Part shown: positions 26,881 through 36,719 of the stretch, piece by piece | Layout of the letters: every line of letters starts with the position of its first letter | How positions within the stretch are numbered: the first letter of the stretch is position 1 | DNA from: Saprospirales bacterium GYS_P2D | Lineage (GTDB): Bacteria; Bacteroidota; Bacteroidia; Chitinophagales; Saprospiraceae | DNA length: 64,000 nucleotides | Direction: 5' to 3' | NCBI GenBank assembly: GCA_009833045.1 | Contig: WUUP01000006.1 | Location: 273,369-337,368 of the forward strand | Position numbers and translations under genes: made by a program | Notes under the pieces: model-generated | What the model was told of the DNA's origin: nothing | Databases searched by the model: none | Seen by the model: the letters and a program-made list of their open reading frames with translations, nothing else

Positions 26881-28131
26881 TTAGAATCCATTAGCAGAGT
26901 CGAATGCTCCGAAGTCAAATGTGAATCCAAATCTAAGTGTATTGTCAAGCGGATTTCGCTGAGTGTTAGTCGGTGCTAAGTATGAGATGTCAAAGCCAAA
27001 GACATTGTACTTCAGACCTAATCCAATAGTGATGAACTGACGATCTCCCTTGAGCGCATGCTCATTAAAATAGCCTGCTCTCACTGCGAACTGATTATCA
27101 TACCAGTACTCTACACCAAATGATGTAGATATTTCTCTTATTTCTTCCTTGAAACCACCTGGGGCATCAGAGAAAGAACTAAAAATATTACCAAATGCAG
27201 AACCTTCTCTGTAGTCAGCGATACCATTGTCATCAGCATCGTAGGTGCCCTGTGTGATGTCACCGGTATTATTAGTCAAGAATGGCTCAATATTACGGAT
27301 AGGTGTAGGGACTAATAGTTTATTGAAATCTAAAACAAATGAAATAGAGTTGTACTCATCCATATTGATCTTATATCCGAGTCCTAATCCGAAGTTAGTA
27401 GGTATATATTCTTTGTTTTGCTGATTAGTATAGCTGACTTTTGATCCCAGATTGGAGATAGCCATAGCTGCTGTGAAGTTTGAACCAGCTCCAGATAGGT
27501 CTGGATTAGAATTATAGGTCATAGAGAGATCTGCGGCAAATCCGGAAGCAGCAGTAATAGCGACTCCATTGATTGATTGTCCATTGGCCAAATTAGAGTA
27601 AAAGAACTTACCACCAACACCTGCAGAGAAATTATTACTTAGCTTACGAGTATAGGCTACTCCTACGCTAAACTCTCTTGGCATACCAGTACCGGTACCA
27701 TTTCCATTAATATCTGTGAAGCTGATTTGACCAAGGCTGAAGTAGCCCAAATTGAAGCCAAAAGCCTCTATATCACTGATCTTCTTATATCCTGAGAGGT
27801 AGGCTACATATACATCTGTCAATCCCAGATTTCTGAGCCATGGGGTATAGGTAGCTGTCATCTCCGCATCTTTTTCGGCGAAAGCCAGCTTAGAAGCATT
27901 GTAATAAATGGAGCTCGCATCAGCAGATGTAGCAATACCTGCATCTCCGAGTGCTCCACCACGAGCATCTGGTATGATACTCAGGAATGGAAGGGCTGTT
28001 AGTATGGGATTGGGGGTACAGTCGCCATTGATATCGAGCACGCATCCATCAGGCTCACTCCATTGTGCAGTAGCCATCGACGGCATGATCAATCCTACGA
28101 CTGTGATAACTATAAGTAGTTTTAAATTCAT
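26881..28131 (-). CDS. porV: Type IX secretion outer-membrane protein PorV
   Basis: The 416-residue outer-membrane beta-barrel of the FadL/PorV type has a signal peptide (1-23, ending SMATAQ). The hallmark N-terminal region SIIPDARGGALGDAGIATSA is followed by the strand pattern of PorV and a C-terminal aromatic-rich strand (LRFGFTFDFGAF). In characterised T9SS systems PorV shuttles cargo from the translocon to the PorU sortase complex. It lies 51 bp downstream of porU on the same strand, the conserved pairing of the family. This identification is supported by both sequence and context. Confidence 0.93.
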   Translation of the reverse strand: MNLKLLIVITVVGLIMPSMATAQWSEPDGCVLDINGDCTPNPILTALPFLSIIPDARGGALGDAGIATSADASSIYYNASKLAFAEKDAEMTATYTPWLRNLGLTDVYVAYLSGYKKISDIEAFGFNLGYFSLGQISFTDINGNGTGTGMPREFSVGVAYTRKLSNNFSAGVGGKFFYSNLANGQSINGVAITAASGFAADLSMTYNSNPDLSGAGSNFTAAMAISNLGSKVSYTNQQNKEYIPTNFGLGLGYKINMDEYNSISFVLDFNKLLVPTPIRNIEPFLTNNTGDITQGTYDADDNGIADYREGSAFGNIFSSFSDAPGGFKEEIREISTSFGVEYWYDNQFAVRAGYFNEHALKGDRQFITIGLGLKYNVFGFDISYLAPTNTQRNPLDNTLRFGFTFDFGAFDSANGF

Positions 28132-28182
28132 CCTTGAGCAATTATTTTTAAGATATAGACATGAACTGTCTAAATGTTATAA

Positions 28183-31100
28183 TTATTTTAAAATGATAAT
28201 CTTTTTCAAATCACTGGAGATTGGCTCCTCGAGACCTGGCCCGTCTATTTTGGCGCCGTAAAGATAGACGCCATTAGGAATATTCAAGGCATCGCTGTGT
28301 AATCCTGACCACAAAGAGGCAGAAATACGTCCGTATTGGCTGGATATTTCATCGATATGTTGATGGATGAGCCGCCCTCGACTATCGTAGAGTGATATCT
28401 CCACATCATAAAGACCATCTGTAGCACTATGCTCGATGAGCAGCTGGCTGCCGAGGTCAAAACTTGGATTAGGACTCGCTATGAGATCGGTGATCCGAGG
28501 ACGCTGCTCTCTGACTACGAGAAATGCGATTTGCGCCTCGCTCATATTATTAGCTATATCAAATGCTCTCAGGGTCAGCGTGTACTCGCCAGGCTCGAGA
28601 TGCGGTAGCTGATAGTACAGCTCCCCACGTAAGGGATCATCCTCATCAATCACAAATGCATCATTGAGAATAAAGCTTTGCTGCACTGGGCCTGACAATA
28701 TCGCCGTGATCTCGTGACCTATGCTGGAGCTACTAAGATTGATCCCATAGTCGTCACTGATGGTCGCATATAGTACTGGCGTGTCATCCGTCTCATCCCC
28801 ATTGATAAATCCCACATCAAGAAGGCTCAGATCAATGATCGGAGGAGTGTCATCTACAAATCCATCATCCGCTGTACCCTGTATATACAGATCCGTGAAG
28901 CTCCCAAAGGCATCCCGACCATCAGTACTGGTCGCATAGTAGCTGACACGTCCTTGGCCACCTGTGTAGCTGATGTCTACAGGTACGATCAGGGTGTCTC
29001 GGATGATTCCGCCCGTGACTTTCACTCGACTACTATAGATGACATTGTTTTGTACTTCAAAGGAGGTCCGATAGCTAAAGGGATCATTTTCTAAGGTAGT
29101 GATATCAACGGGCTGATCATAGAGCTGGACGAGTACCTCTCCGGAAAATGTCTCATCTATCTCTCCAGTAGATGTAGTGATCGATGCGGAGACAGGCACT
29201 TGCTGGAGAGCTCCGATAGTATCTATGATGATACCTGTCTCTTCGATAGGAAGATTGTTAAATCTAATTGTTTGGACACGTTGAGCTGGTTGCTTGAGTG
29301 TCATGCTCGGATCTCCGATCAGGAGAAATTTTCGAGCATTGGTGTTATCTGTAGGGTTACTATTTTTAGCATGCTGGAGGATTTCTCCTAATGTCTGAGC
29401 TCGACCATTCACTTGGCTAAAAATGGTATCATATACTGACTGAGTTAGTCTGAAGTTCTTAGAGGCATAGACGGATCTCACTGTAGTGAAAAGGGCGATA
29501 GCTCCACCTACAGGATTGAGTAGTGCGGCCTCGCCAGCGGAGGTGATCGTCGGATCATCAAATCCAGTGAATGAACAGGTCGCCGTGATGATCAGTGGTA
29601 GCTTGTGATAGTTAGTCCAGCTATCGATGTCGGTAATATTGAGCACTCGCTCCTGTGACCAGCCGATGGGGCCACCATGACCGAGATAGTTCATCACGAG
29701 TAGTCCTTCGTCGATACTGCGGTTGAGCTTTTCATTCGCCGATGGATAGCGATTGCCTCCAGGAGTAGATTCCTGTACATAGGCATCCCAGTAGATCTTT
29801 TCTTGGTTAAATAATTCATATTTTTCAGCAGTACTCTTGGCTATTCGCTCTGCGTCATTCAGATGCAGATTGAAGTCTTCATCATCTGCTAAAAAAGCAA
29901 TTTTTGAGCGCCAAGCTCCCAATGTCGCTGGATTCGTGTCATAGTTGATGATTTTTGATACGATGGCCTCTGCCTCAGCAGCATCTCTCACGGTCAGCCG
30001 CCCGACTGCGATATCGAGATCGCCTCTGAGATTGTCAGGTGATGACTCGTCGAGCAGAGCAAAGTAGTCATCAGAAGGAAATGACAGAATCGGATCAAGG
30101 CTCTCTTCTGTCTCATAGGTCGGGACAAAACTCTGAAATGCAGCCTGAGTAGATCGTCCTTGATAGTCATATGATCCATCTCCGAATAATAGCAGATACT
30201 TAAATCGGGGACTACGCTCCCAGAGATCCTTGGCGAAATATCTGATACCGGTAGGAGAGTGCTGCCCACTGCTAAACTCGTGATAGATATCAGCGATATC
30301 TACAGTCGCTACGCTGAGTCCACTATGGGCAGTGCGATGCTCAGCGAGGCGTTCTGCTTGCTCCTGCCATGCCTCATGATAAATGATGACCAGATCTACA
30401 TCGCTGATGTTTCTTAGATTTTGATTTGAGATGCGTGTAGCCATAGGCGGCGTGAGATAGTCCTCGGAGTTGAGACGGAGGTAGGTCTGATCTTTAGGTA
30501 GTTTTATGTATTCTCCAAATGCCGTGGTGTAGTTGATCTGAGAGACCTCATGATCATTATGTATCTGATACAGCTGGCTGGGGAGATCAATAGTAAGGGA
30601 AGTAGAATCTCCTATAGTAGAGAAAGAACAATTGAGGCAACTTGGATTTTGAGTATAGCTGATTTCGACTCGATCGATCCATGCTTTGGCTTGCGAGGAG
30701 TTTTTATCAAAAAACAGTGTGACAGGATCAGATAGAAGAGCTGTACCATCTGCCAGTGATATCTGTGCCGTCCCGATGCGAGCATAGGTGTCTTCTACAT
30801 CTCCGAGATCTACTCGAGCGAATGTGATGCTGCGCTCTTGGCCACCAGCTGAGAGGGTTATTTGTTCTGTAGATCCGCTACGTACTATTAGTGTAGCTCT
30901 TACGGTGGCAGGCCCACCAGTGATACCATTCAGATCTATATCATCAGCCAGATTGACCTGCTTGGTATTAGATATTTCACTACCTACCCATTTTTGACCA
31001 GAGCCACTATTGCTGGCAGCTTGGGCTAATAGGTTATAGTTTTCTTCTTGGTATACAGTGTTAGTGCTGATATATCCCTCAGACATAGTAGGGGCGGGAG

Positions 31101-31539
31101 AAGCCGAAATCTCCCTCATCCTGAGACCAGGCTCATCTCCGATTTTTAGATAATAATAATTGGTAGGGTCGAAGCTCTCTGTTGCTACACTGTTCCATTG
31201 ATATTTTTCTCCTCGTCCTGCAAAGAGGATATGGTCATCCGGACCAAATGCTCCGTCTGTCGTCACCTGTAGTGGTACTTGTTGGAGCTGATCTTGGCCT
31301 GTCCATAGCTGTATGGACTCTCCCGAGATCTGAGATAGTGACCAGTCTGTATTGGCCCTGAGCCAGTCCCCATCTATACGGTATATGCCTGGATAGTCAA
31401 TTGGTATCTGGTAGATATCTCCTGTCGCCAACGGTGAGGACTGTGCGCTGAGAGACATTTGATGAAAAAAACTTGATAAACAAAGGATACAAGCGGCAGT
31501 TATTATTCTTATGGATACTAAATATGCTTTATTTATCAT
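28183..31539 (-). CDS. porU: Type IX secretion signal peptidase/sortase PorU
   Basis: The 1118-residue gingipain-like C25 cysteine protease removes the C-terminal sorting signal of T9SS cargo and attaches it to the cell surface. A signal peptide (about 1-33) precedes the long N-terminal region. The catalytic dyad is visible as His621 in NYLGHGGPIGWSQE and Cys655 in ITATCSFTGFDDP. An Ig-like region follows. The end looks like a FlgD/CTD-like fold (about 1020-1118, LIASPNPSFDLGSQLLIEHS and FSLYDSRGR-like strands), as in known PorU. It is the first gene of the porU-porV unit and is divergent from the porP/sprF-gldJ genes. Confidence 0.93.
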   Translation of the reverse strand: MINKAYLVSIRIITAACILCLSSFFHQMSLSAQSSPLATGDIYQIPIDYPGIYRIDGDWLRANTDWSLSQISGESIQLWTGQDQLQQVPLQVTTDGAFGPDDHILFAGRGEKYQWNSVATESFDPTNYYYLKIGDEPGLRMREISASPAPTMSEGYISTNTVYQEENYNLLAQAASNSGSGQKWVGSEISNTKQVNLADDIDLNGITGGPATVRATLIVRSGSTEQITLSAGGQERSITFARVDLGDVEDTYARIGTAQISLADGTALLSDPVTLFFDKNSSQAKAWIDRVEISYTQNPSCLNCSFSTIGDSTSLTIDLPSQLYQIHNDHEVSQINYTTAFGEYIKLPKDQTYLRLNSEDYLTPPMATRISNQNLRNISDVDLVIIYHEAWQEQAERLAEHRTAHSGLSVATVDIADIYHEFSSGQHSPTGIRYFAKDLWERSPRFKYLLLFGDGSYDYQGRSTQAAFQSFVPTYETEESLDPILSFPSDDYFALLDESSPDNLRGDLDIAVGRLTVRDAAEAEAIVSKIINYDTNPATLGAWRSKIAFLADDEDFNLHLNDAERIAKSTAEKYELFNQEKIYWDAYVQESTPGGNRYPSANEKLNRSIDEGLLVMNYLGHGGPIGWSQERVLNITDIDSWTNYHKLPLIITATCSFTGFDDPTITSAGEAALLNPVGGAIALFTTVRSVYASKNFRLTQSVYDTIFSQVNGRAQTLGEILQHAKNSNPTDNTNARKFLLIGDPSMTLKQPAQRVQTIRFNNLPIEETGIIIDTIGALQQVPVSASITTSTGEIDETFSGEVLVQLYDQPVDITTLENDPFSYRTSFEVQNNVIYSSRVKVTGGIIRDTLIVPVDISYTGGQGRVSYYATSTDGRDAFGSFTDLYIQGTADDGFVDDTPPIIDLSLLDVGFINGDETDDTPVLYATISDDYGINLSSSSIGHEITAILSGPVQQSFILNDAFVIDEDDPLRGELYYQLPHLEPGEYTLTLRAFDIANNMSEAQIAFLVVREQRPRITDLIASPNPSFDLGSQLLIEHSATDGLYDVEISLYDSRGRLIHQHIDEISSQYGRISASLWSGLHSDALNIPNGVYLYGAKIDGPGLEEPISSDLKKIIILK

Positions 31540-31638
31540 TAGTAGTTGTACCTTTTGACCGTAATATATTTTCCTATCATAAGAAAAAAACGCTGTACGA
31601 AGGTCATCTATTTTGCTCTAACTTTCGTTATATCACAT

Positions 31639-32670
31639 ATGAATTGTACCGGACATTATACCCGTATTTTGATATTCATACTTGGAGCTATCCTCAGTAT
31701 GACCAGTGTAGTCAGGTCTCAGGATGTGATATTTAGTCAGTTTTATAATGCTCCCATACAGCTCAATCCGGGATTGGTCGGGCTGAGTAATTCCCCTTAT
31801 GTAGCGGTCAACTATCGAGATCAATGGATCGGCTGGGGTAGAGGCCAGGGTAATAATGGGGGCTACAGCACTTATTCTGCTTCTTATGATCAGTTTTTCG
31901 ATTATATCAATAGTGGTTTGGGTGTTCAAATCTTGTCAGATAATGCAGGAGACGGAATACTGAATACCAATAAACTCAGTGGTGTCTATGCCTACAGACT
32001 TCGGATCAATAAGAAGTTTGAGGCTCGGGTAGGCTTGGAAGCAAGTGTGACTCAACAGCGATTAGACTGGGATCAATTGACATTTTTGGATCAGATCATA
32101 GTAGGTAGTGAGGATGTGCTTCCTTCGTCAGAAGTGCGGCCCAACGATCTCAATAATATGTACTTTGATATGTCCATGGGAGGAGTCCTATACAATGATA
32201 AATTCTACATAGGGATATCAGTCAAGCATCTTAATGCACCAGATAATCGCTTTCAGGCAGCCAGCGAAGGAATCTACGCAGGATTGCCATCCAGATTAGC
32301 CATTCATGGAGGATGGGAAATTGATTTGGATGGATACAATAATGAGGGATTTGGCTCGTTTTTTGCTCCGAGTGTTCTGTTTGTCAGACAGTCAGAACTC
32401 AGCCAGCTGAATGCAGGTGGATTGTATAATAAGGAGAACTTTTTTGCAGGAGCTTGGCTGCGATATGATTTTTCTAATATCGACGCCGCAATATTTTCCG
32501 CTGGATGGCGTACTAATTGGCTCAAGCTGAGTTATAGTTTTGACATGACACTATCCTCAGCAGGAGTAGCGAATACCGCAGGAAGCCATGAGGTAGGTAT
32601 CATCATGAACTTTGGCGGGCTTCAGCAAGAGAGATCCCGATACGAGGATTGCTTTAGCATATTTAGATAA
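31639..32670 (+). CDS. PorP/SprF-family type IX secretion membrane protein
   Basis: The 343-residue outer-membrane barrel begins with a signal peptide ending SVVRSQ and the family hallmark DVIFSQFYNAPIQLNPGLVG. Later strands include the conserved NYRDQW segment and a C-terminal EVGIIMNFGG. PorP/SprF proteins partner secreted proteins or the ring and anchor proteins of T9SS. The ATG at 31639 is chosen because it directly precedes the signal peptide; an open frame upstream to 31546 has no such feature. It is 14 bp upstream of gldJ, which suggests co-transcription and a role with gliding or secretion lipoproteins. Confidence 0.88.
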   Translation: MNCTGHYTRILIFILGAILSMTSVVRSQDVIFSQFYNAPIQLNPGLVGLSNSPYVAVNYRDQWIGWGRGQGNNGGYSTYSASYDQFFDYINSGLGVQILSDNAGDGILNTNKLSGVYAYRLRINKKFEARVGLEASVTQQRLDWDQLTFLDQIIVGSEDVLPSSEVRPNDLNNMYFDMSMGGVLYNDKFYIGISVKHLNAPDNRFQAASEGIYAGLPSRLAIHGGWEIDLDGYNNEGFGSFFAPSVLFVRQSELSQLNAGGLYNKENFFAGAWLRYDFSNIDAAIFSAGWRTNWLKLSYSFDMTLSSAGVANTAGSHEVGIIMNFGGLQQERSRYEDCFSIFR

Positions 32671-32684
32671 TATATTACCCTAAA

Positions 32685-34166
32685 ATGAATATTAGATTCT
32701 TAGTTGTTTTAGTTAGCATGAGCTTACTCACATCATCTTGCTTCCTCAAGAAGGGAGGAAAAGGTGATGACAGATCTTCAGCCACTGGGTGGAAATACAA
32801 TGATACAGAGTGGGGAGGTTTTGAAAAATTGGACTACGAAGGCCAAGTTAATGCGCCTAACATGGTTTTGGTGCCAGGTGGTACATTTACCATGGGACTC
32901 ACTGATCAAGATGTCACTTATGAGTGGGACAATATCCCTCGTCGTGTGACCGTAGGATCATTCTACATAGATGAGACCGAAGTGTCCAACATCAACTGGA
33001 GAGAGTATGTATACTGGCTCGAGACTCGCTATGAGTCATTCCCAGAGGTAGCACAGGCTGCTGTCCCTGATGAGAAAGTATGGTATGATGAGCTCTCGTA
33101 CAACGATCCATTAGTAGAGACTTATTTTAAGCATCCAGCGTATGATGACTATCCAGTCGTCGGTGTCACTTGGGAGCAGGTACAGGGTTACTGTAAGTGG
33201 CGTACTGATAGGGTCAATGAGTATCTCCTCATCGAAAGAGGTATCCTCAATCCTACACCAGATCAGAAAGATGCAGATGTATTTGATACAGACTCTTATC
33301 TCGCAGGTCAGTATGAAGGTAATGTAAGAAAGAACCTACCAGATTTAAGAACTGGAGGAGAAAGATCTGTAAAGTTTGAGGATGGTATCCTAGTGCCTTC
33401 TTTCCGTCTTCCTACAGAGGCAGAGTGGGAGTATGCAGCATTAGCGCTCGTAGGTAACCTCTCAAATCCTAAAGACGAGCTAATCACTGATAGAAGATAC
33501 TATCCATGGGATGGTAAGAGTGCCAGATACCAAAAAAGAAATAAAGACCAAGGTAGAATGCTCGCTAACTTCAAAAGAGGACGAGGTGACTATATGGGTG
33601 TAGCTGGTAATCTGAATGATAATGCAGCTACAGCAGCTCCAGTTAGATCATATCTGCCAAATGATTTTGGTCTCTACAATATGGCTGGTAACGTAGCTGA
33701 GTGGGTACAGGATGTATATCGTCCACTCACGAGTCAGACACTACGTGATGCAGAAAATCACGATCTCAATCCATTCAGAGGTAATGAGTATTCAGAACTG
33801 ATCAAGGATGAATATGGTGAGTATTTAGAGAAGGATTCTCTCGGCCGAATGAGATATCGTACGATCTCTGATGAGGAGCTCGAGGATAGAGAAAACTATA
33901 GATCAGGTGATGCTCGTGACTATCGTGATGGCGATGACGAAAATGTCAACTACGAATATGGTAAATATACGCTCATCAATGATAACTCAAGAGTAGTAAA
34001 AGGAGGATCATGGGCAGATAGGCTATACTGGCTATCTCCAGGAGCGAGATCCTTTAAAGATCAGGACAAAGCTGATCGTACGATCGGATTCAGATGTGCG
34101 ATGACTCGTGTTGGAGGCGCCGCTGGTAATGATGATAGTGGTGGAAACTACTTCAAGAAAAAGTAA
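32685..34166 (+). CDS. gldJ: Gliding-motility / T9SS lipoprotein GldJ
   Basis: The 493-residue lipoprotein has a lipobox LLTSSC with Cys19 as the lipidated residue. The body is an FGE-sulfatase (SUMF1-like) fold: the MVLVPGGTFTMGL start, DETEVSNINWREYVYWL, the FRLPTEAEWEYAALAL motif, ANFKRGRGDYMGVAG, NDFGLYNMAGNVAEWVQDVY and a closing VVKGGSWADR with GFRCAMTR. These segments are characteristic of GldJ, and the downstream murF and nearby porU-porV give the gene order known from Flavobacterium-type genomes. It is needed for T9SS assembly in species studied. A terminator follows. Confidence 0.93.
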   Translation: MNIRFLVVLVSMSLLTSSCFLKKGGKGDDRSSATGWKYNDTEWGGFEKLDYEGQVNAPNMVLVPGGTFTMGLTDQDVTYEWDNIPRRVTVGSFYIDETEVSNINWREYVYWLETRYESFPEVAQAAVPDEKVWYDELSYNDPLVETYFKHPAYDDYPVVGVTWEQVQGYCKWRTDRVNEYLLIERGILNPTPDQKDADVFDTDSYLAGQYEGNVRKNLPDLRTGGERSVKFEDGILVPSFRLPTEAEWEYAALALVGNLSNPKDELITDRRYYPWDGKSARYQKRNKDQGRMLANFKRGRGDYMGVAGNLNDNAATAAPVRSYLPNDFGLYNMAGNVAEWVQDVYRPLTSQTLRDAENHDLNPFRGNEYSELIKDEYGEYLEKDSLGRMRYRTISDEELEDRENYRSGDARDYRDGDDENVNYEYGKYTLINDNSRVVKGGSWADRLYWLSPGARSFKDQDKADRTIGFRCAMTRVGGAAGNDDSGGNYFKKK

Positions 34167-34206
34167 AGAAACACAAAAGCAGACTGACTACAGTTGCTGA
34201 AAGTAT

Positions 34207-34240
34207 AATCCCTATAGACCTTAGTTTATAGGGATTTTTT
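34207..34240 (+). terminator. Rho-independent terminator after gldJ
   Basis: AATCCCTATA (34207-34216) pairs with TATAGGGATT (34227-34236) across a 10-nt loop and is followed by TTTT. It separates gldJ from murF, whose start lies 16 bp beyond. Confidence 0.85.
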
Positions 34241-34256
34241 ATTGATTTTTGTTGAC

Positions 34257-35546
34257 ATGGATATTAAAGAGCTTTACGATGTATTCAGGGGGAGTAGTGG
34301 CATATCTACAGATAGTCGCACAGTCGGCCGTGGAGAGCTTTTCTTCGCTTTGAAGGGTGATCGGTTCAATGGAAATACAAAAGCTAAAGAGGCGCTCCAC
34401 AAAGGAGCAGTGAAAGCTGTCATAGATGAAGAGCAATATCAATCAGATGATACGATACTTGTAGATGATGTCTTGGCTACACTCCAAGAGCTGGCTCGAT
34501 ATCATCGTTCTCTGGTAGATATACCTGTGTTGGGTATCACAGGGAGCAATGGGAAGACGACTTCTAAAGAGCTTATCGTAGCAGTTTTATCTCAACGATA
34601 TCGAGTCAGTGCCACTGCTGGTAACTATAATAATCATATAGGTGTACCGCTCACCCTGCTCAGAGCAGATCGGAGCGCAGATATATGGATTGTCGAGATG
34701 GGGACTAATGCGCCAGGAGAGATTGCTTTTTTGGCAGAGATGGCAGCGCCGACCCACGGTATCATCACTAACATAGGCAAGGCTCACCTCGAAAAACTAA
34801 TCGATCTCGAGGGCGTCTATAGAGAAAAAACGGCTCTCTACGATGAAGTCTTGAATAATAATGGCTTGATATTCAAAAATTTATCAGATCCTTATCTGGC
34901 TAAATATGATGTACCTGACGATAAGGTGAAGAACTATCGTATGTCGAGCAATGAAGTTGGGAGGATAGAGCCCATAGATAATGGCGAACTATTTCTAATT
35001 GCTAAGCTGAACACAGAGGAGGGAAGCCATACGCTAAACACTCAGTTGGTCGGCGACTATAATCTTAACAATATCTCGGCTGCGCTAAGTATAGGTCATC
35101 ATTTTGGCGTGAAAACTGATCAAATGGTACGTGCTATCAATGCATATACTCCTGATAATATGCGCTCTCAGTGCGTAAAAACTGAGAAAAATACGATCAT
35201 CCTCGATGCGTATAATGCGAATCCCTCGAGCATGATGGCCAGTCTAAGGACTTTTTGCCAAGGGGTGTCAACTGAGCCGAAGGTCTTGATATTAGGAGAC
35301 ATGCTGGAGCTCGGATCAGAAGCAGAAAATGCACATCAAGAAATAGTGAAATTTGCTACGGCTCAGGATGGGGTAGAGCTCTATTTAGTTGGTCCCATTT
35401 TCAGGACCGTTCATTCGGGAGACATGACATTTGATACAGTAGATGACCTAATAGCTCAGGTGCAAAAACATCCAATAGAATCAAGTCAAGTGCTCATCAA
35501 AGGATCTCGAGGGGTCAAGCTCGAGAAAATCATTACTTATCTATAA
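34257..35546 (+). CDS. murF: UDP-N-acetylmuramoyl-tripeptide--D-alanyl-D-alanine ligase
   Basis: The 429-residue Mur ligase adds D-Ala-D-Ala to the peptidoglycan precursor in the cytoplasm. The N-terminal domain has ISTDSRTVGRGELFFALKG, the P-loop is VLGITGSNGKTTSKELIVAV, and later motifs include NYNNHIGVPLTLLRA, IVEMGTNAPGEI, DAYNANPSSM and ILGDMLELG. The ATG at 34257 begins the natural N-terminus; an upstream TTG at 34242 would add five residues. Its position just after gldJ follows a conserved Bacteroidota gene order. Confidence 0.94.
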   Translation: MDIKELYDVFRGSSGISTDSRTVGRGELFFALKGDRFNGNTKAKEALHKGAVKAVIDEEQYQSDDTILVDDVLATLQELARYHRSLVDIPVLGITGSNGKTTSKELIVAVLSQRYRVSATAGNYNNHIGVPLTLLRADRSADIWIVEMGTNAPGEIAFLAEMAAPTHGIITNIGKAHLEKLIDLEGVYREKTALYDEVLNNNGLIFKNLSDPYLAKYDVPDDKVKNYRMSSNEVGRIEPIDNGELFLIAKLNTEEGSHTLNTQLVGDYNLNNISAALSIGHHFGVKTDQMVRAINAYTPDNMRSQCVKTEKNTIILDAYNANPSSMMASLRTFCQGVSTEPKVLILGDMLELGSEAENAHQEIVKFATAQDGVELYLVGPIFRTVHSGDMTFDTVDDLIAQVQKHPIESSQVLIKGSRGVKLEKIITYL

Positions 35547-35567
35547 GAAAGTATTCTTGGGTGCAGT

Positions 35568-36533
35568 CTATATGTAGGAATACAGCTTAGTGATAGTATC
35601 TGATATCTTATTGCAGCAAGCTTCTTCGTAGTCCTCTTTAGTGCAAGGTATCAGACGGCTTTCTCCTTCAAATTCATGCTCTATCCACCATCTTCCCGTT
35701 TGCTGATTTTCTCTGAAGGTCAGTACCATGTCAAATCCATCTGGAAGTACTGTATACGAATTGAAAGAAGCTTGTCCAGATACTATTTCTCGCTGAGTAA
35801 TCGCATAACCCTCAGTGAGGTAGTATAGCATCAGGCTGATATTGCGAGCTATTATGTTGTCTTTGTCATCTTCGTTTTCGTGATAGCCTCCTATGACTAC
35901 AGATTTTAGTTGAGTAGAGGCGCCGATATACTTACAGATTTGGCACATTTCTTCGATCGTCAGACCCGCTGGCCATGATCCTCTATGGCCCATATTGTCA
36001 CTATATCTGATTGCATCAATGTGAATAAATGCAGTATCAATATTGCGTAACAGTGCTTCTGCTTTATTGTGATTGTAGCGCACCTCGGATAGTCTTATGA
36101 CTTTATCACTATCTAATTGTTGATCATTTAATCCATGATGTAGCTGTACTCCCGCTATTATGGTATAAGGAGTAGTCAGATCGATGTATCTGTTGATAGA
36201 GCGGTCTACATATGCTGGTGTCCACATGTCGGATTTTAGTTGATTTAAGAGCTCCGAATATTGCTCGTTATTAGCTATGATGACAGGTGTAATATGCTCA
36301 TATTCAGCCAGTTCTGAGACGCTATCGTAAAAGTCACTACGGGCATCAGGTGCCACATTTCCTAAATCTTTAATGTAGGTGTTAGATAGCGTATTGTCTA
36401 ATGCCTGACTCTGAATACGGACTTTGTCTGCCGCTTGATTGGCTCCAATGAGACCGAGTTGAGCACTTGTTCTTTTGGTATTTTCTGAGGTAGCACTGAG
36501 GGCGTACGCTGACGTTTCTAATAAATGATCCAT
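35568..36533 (-). CDS. Arginase/formiminoglutamase-fold protein lacking metal ligands
   Basis: The 321-residue protein resembles the ureohydrolase (arginase) fold. It has the late-strand and helix pattern FIHIDAIRYSDNMG followed by PAGLTIEEMCQICKYIG, as in Bacteroidota proteins annotated as formimidoylglutamase. The metal-binding motifs are absent: the expected GGxH position reads IIANNEQ, the DxHxD position reads IIAGVQLHH, and only one Asp remains of the DxD pair. Catalysis is therefore unlikely. Such degenerate relatives are, as I recall, also found beside gliding and T9SS genes, but I cannot verify that here. A non-enzymatic role is inferred. It converges on murF with a 21-bp gap. Confidence 0.62.
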   Translation of the reverse strand: MDHLLETSAYALSATSENTKRTSAQLGLIGANQAADKVRIQSQALDNTLSNTYIKDLGNVAPDARSDFYDSVSELAEYEHITPVIIANNEQYSELLNQLKSDMWTPAYVDRSINRYIDLTTPYTIIAGVQLHHGLNDQQLDSDKVIRLSEVRYNHNKAEALLRNIDTAFIHIDAIRYSDNMGHRGSWPAGLTIEEMCQICKYIGASTQLKSVVIGGYHENEDDKDNIIARNISLMLYYLTEGYAITQREIVSGQASFNSYTVLPDGFDMVLTFRENQQTGRWWIEHEFEGESRLIPCTKEDYEEACCNKISDTITKLYSYI

Positions 36534-36625
36534 GAAGCAAATATATATGATGAAAATATTTAATGTGTTAAAAAATAATTCTTTTTTATAATATGTAAAG
36601 AGTTTGTACCTTAGTGGTTAAAATA

Positions 36626-36643
36626 TATTAGAAATTTCTAATA
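36626..36643. promoter_or_regulatory. 18-bp perfect palindrome before the OmpA gene
   Basis: TATTAGAAA/TTTCTAATA is fully self-complementary and lies about 80 bp upstream of the OmpA-family start, in the divergent spacer. It could be a binding site for a dimeric regulator; no regulator is linked to it. Confidence 0.5.
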
Positions 36644-36719
36644 AGACCTCCTGAGTTTACTTAAGTTAGTATTTCTACTGATAGTAGACCATCGTAGAAA
36701 ATGAAGTAAATTCTTTTAA

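Noticed and set aside
35406-35414. Single ACCGTTCAT inside murF
   Set aside because: There is no second repeat at 21 bp and no promoter element, so chance is the simplest explanation.
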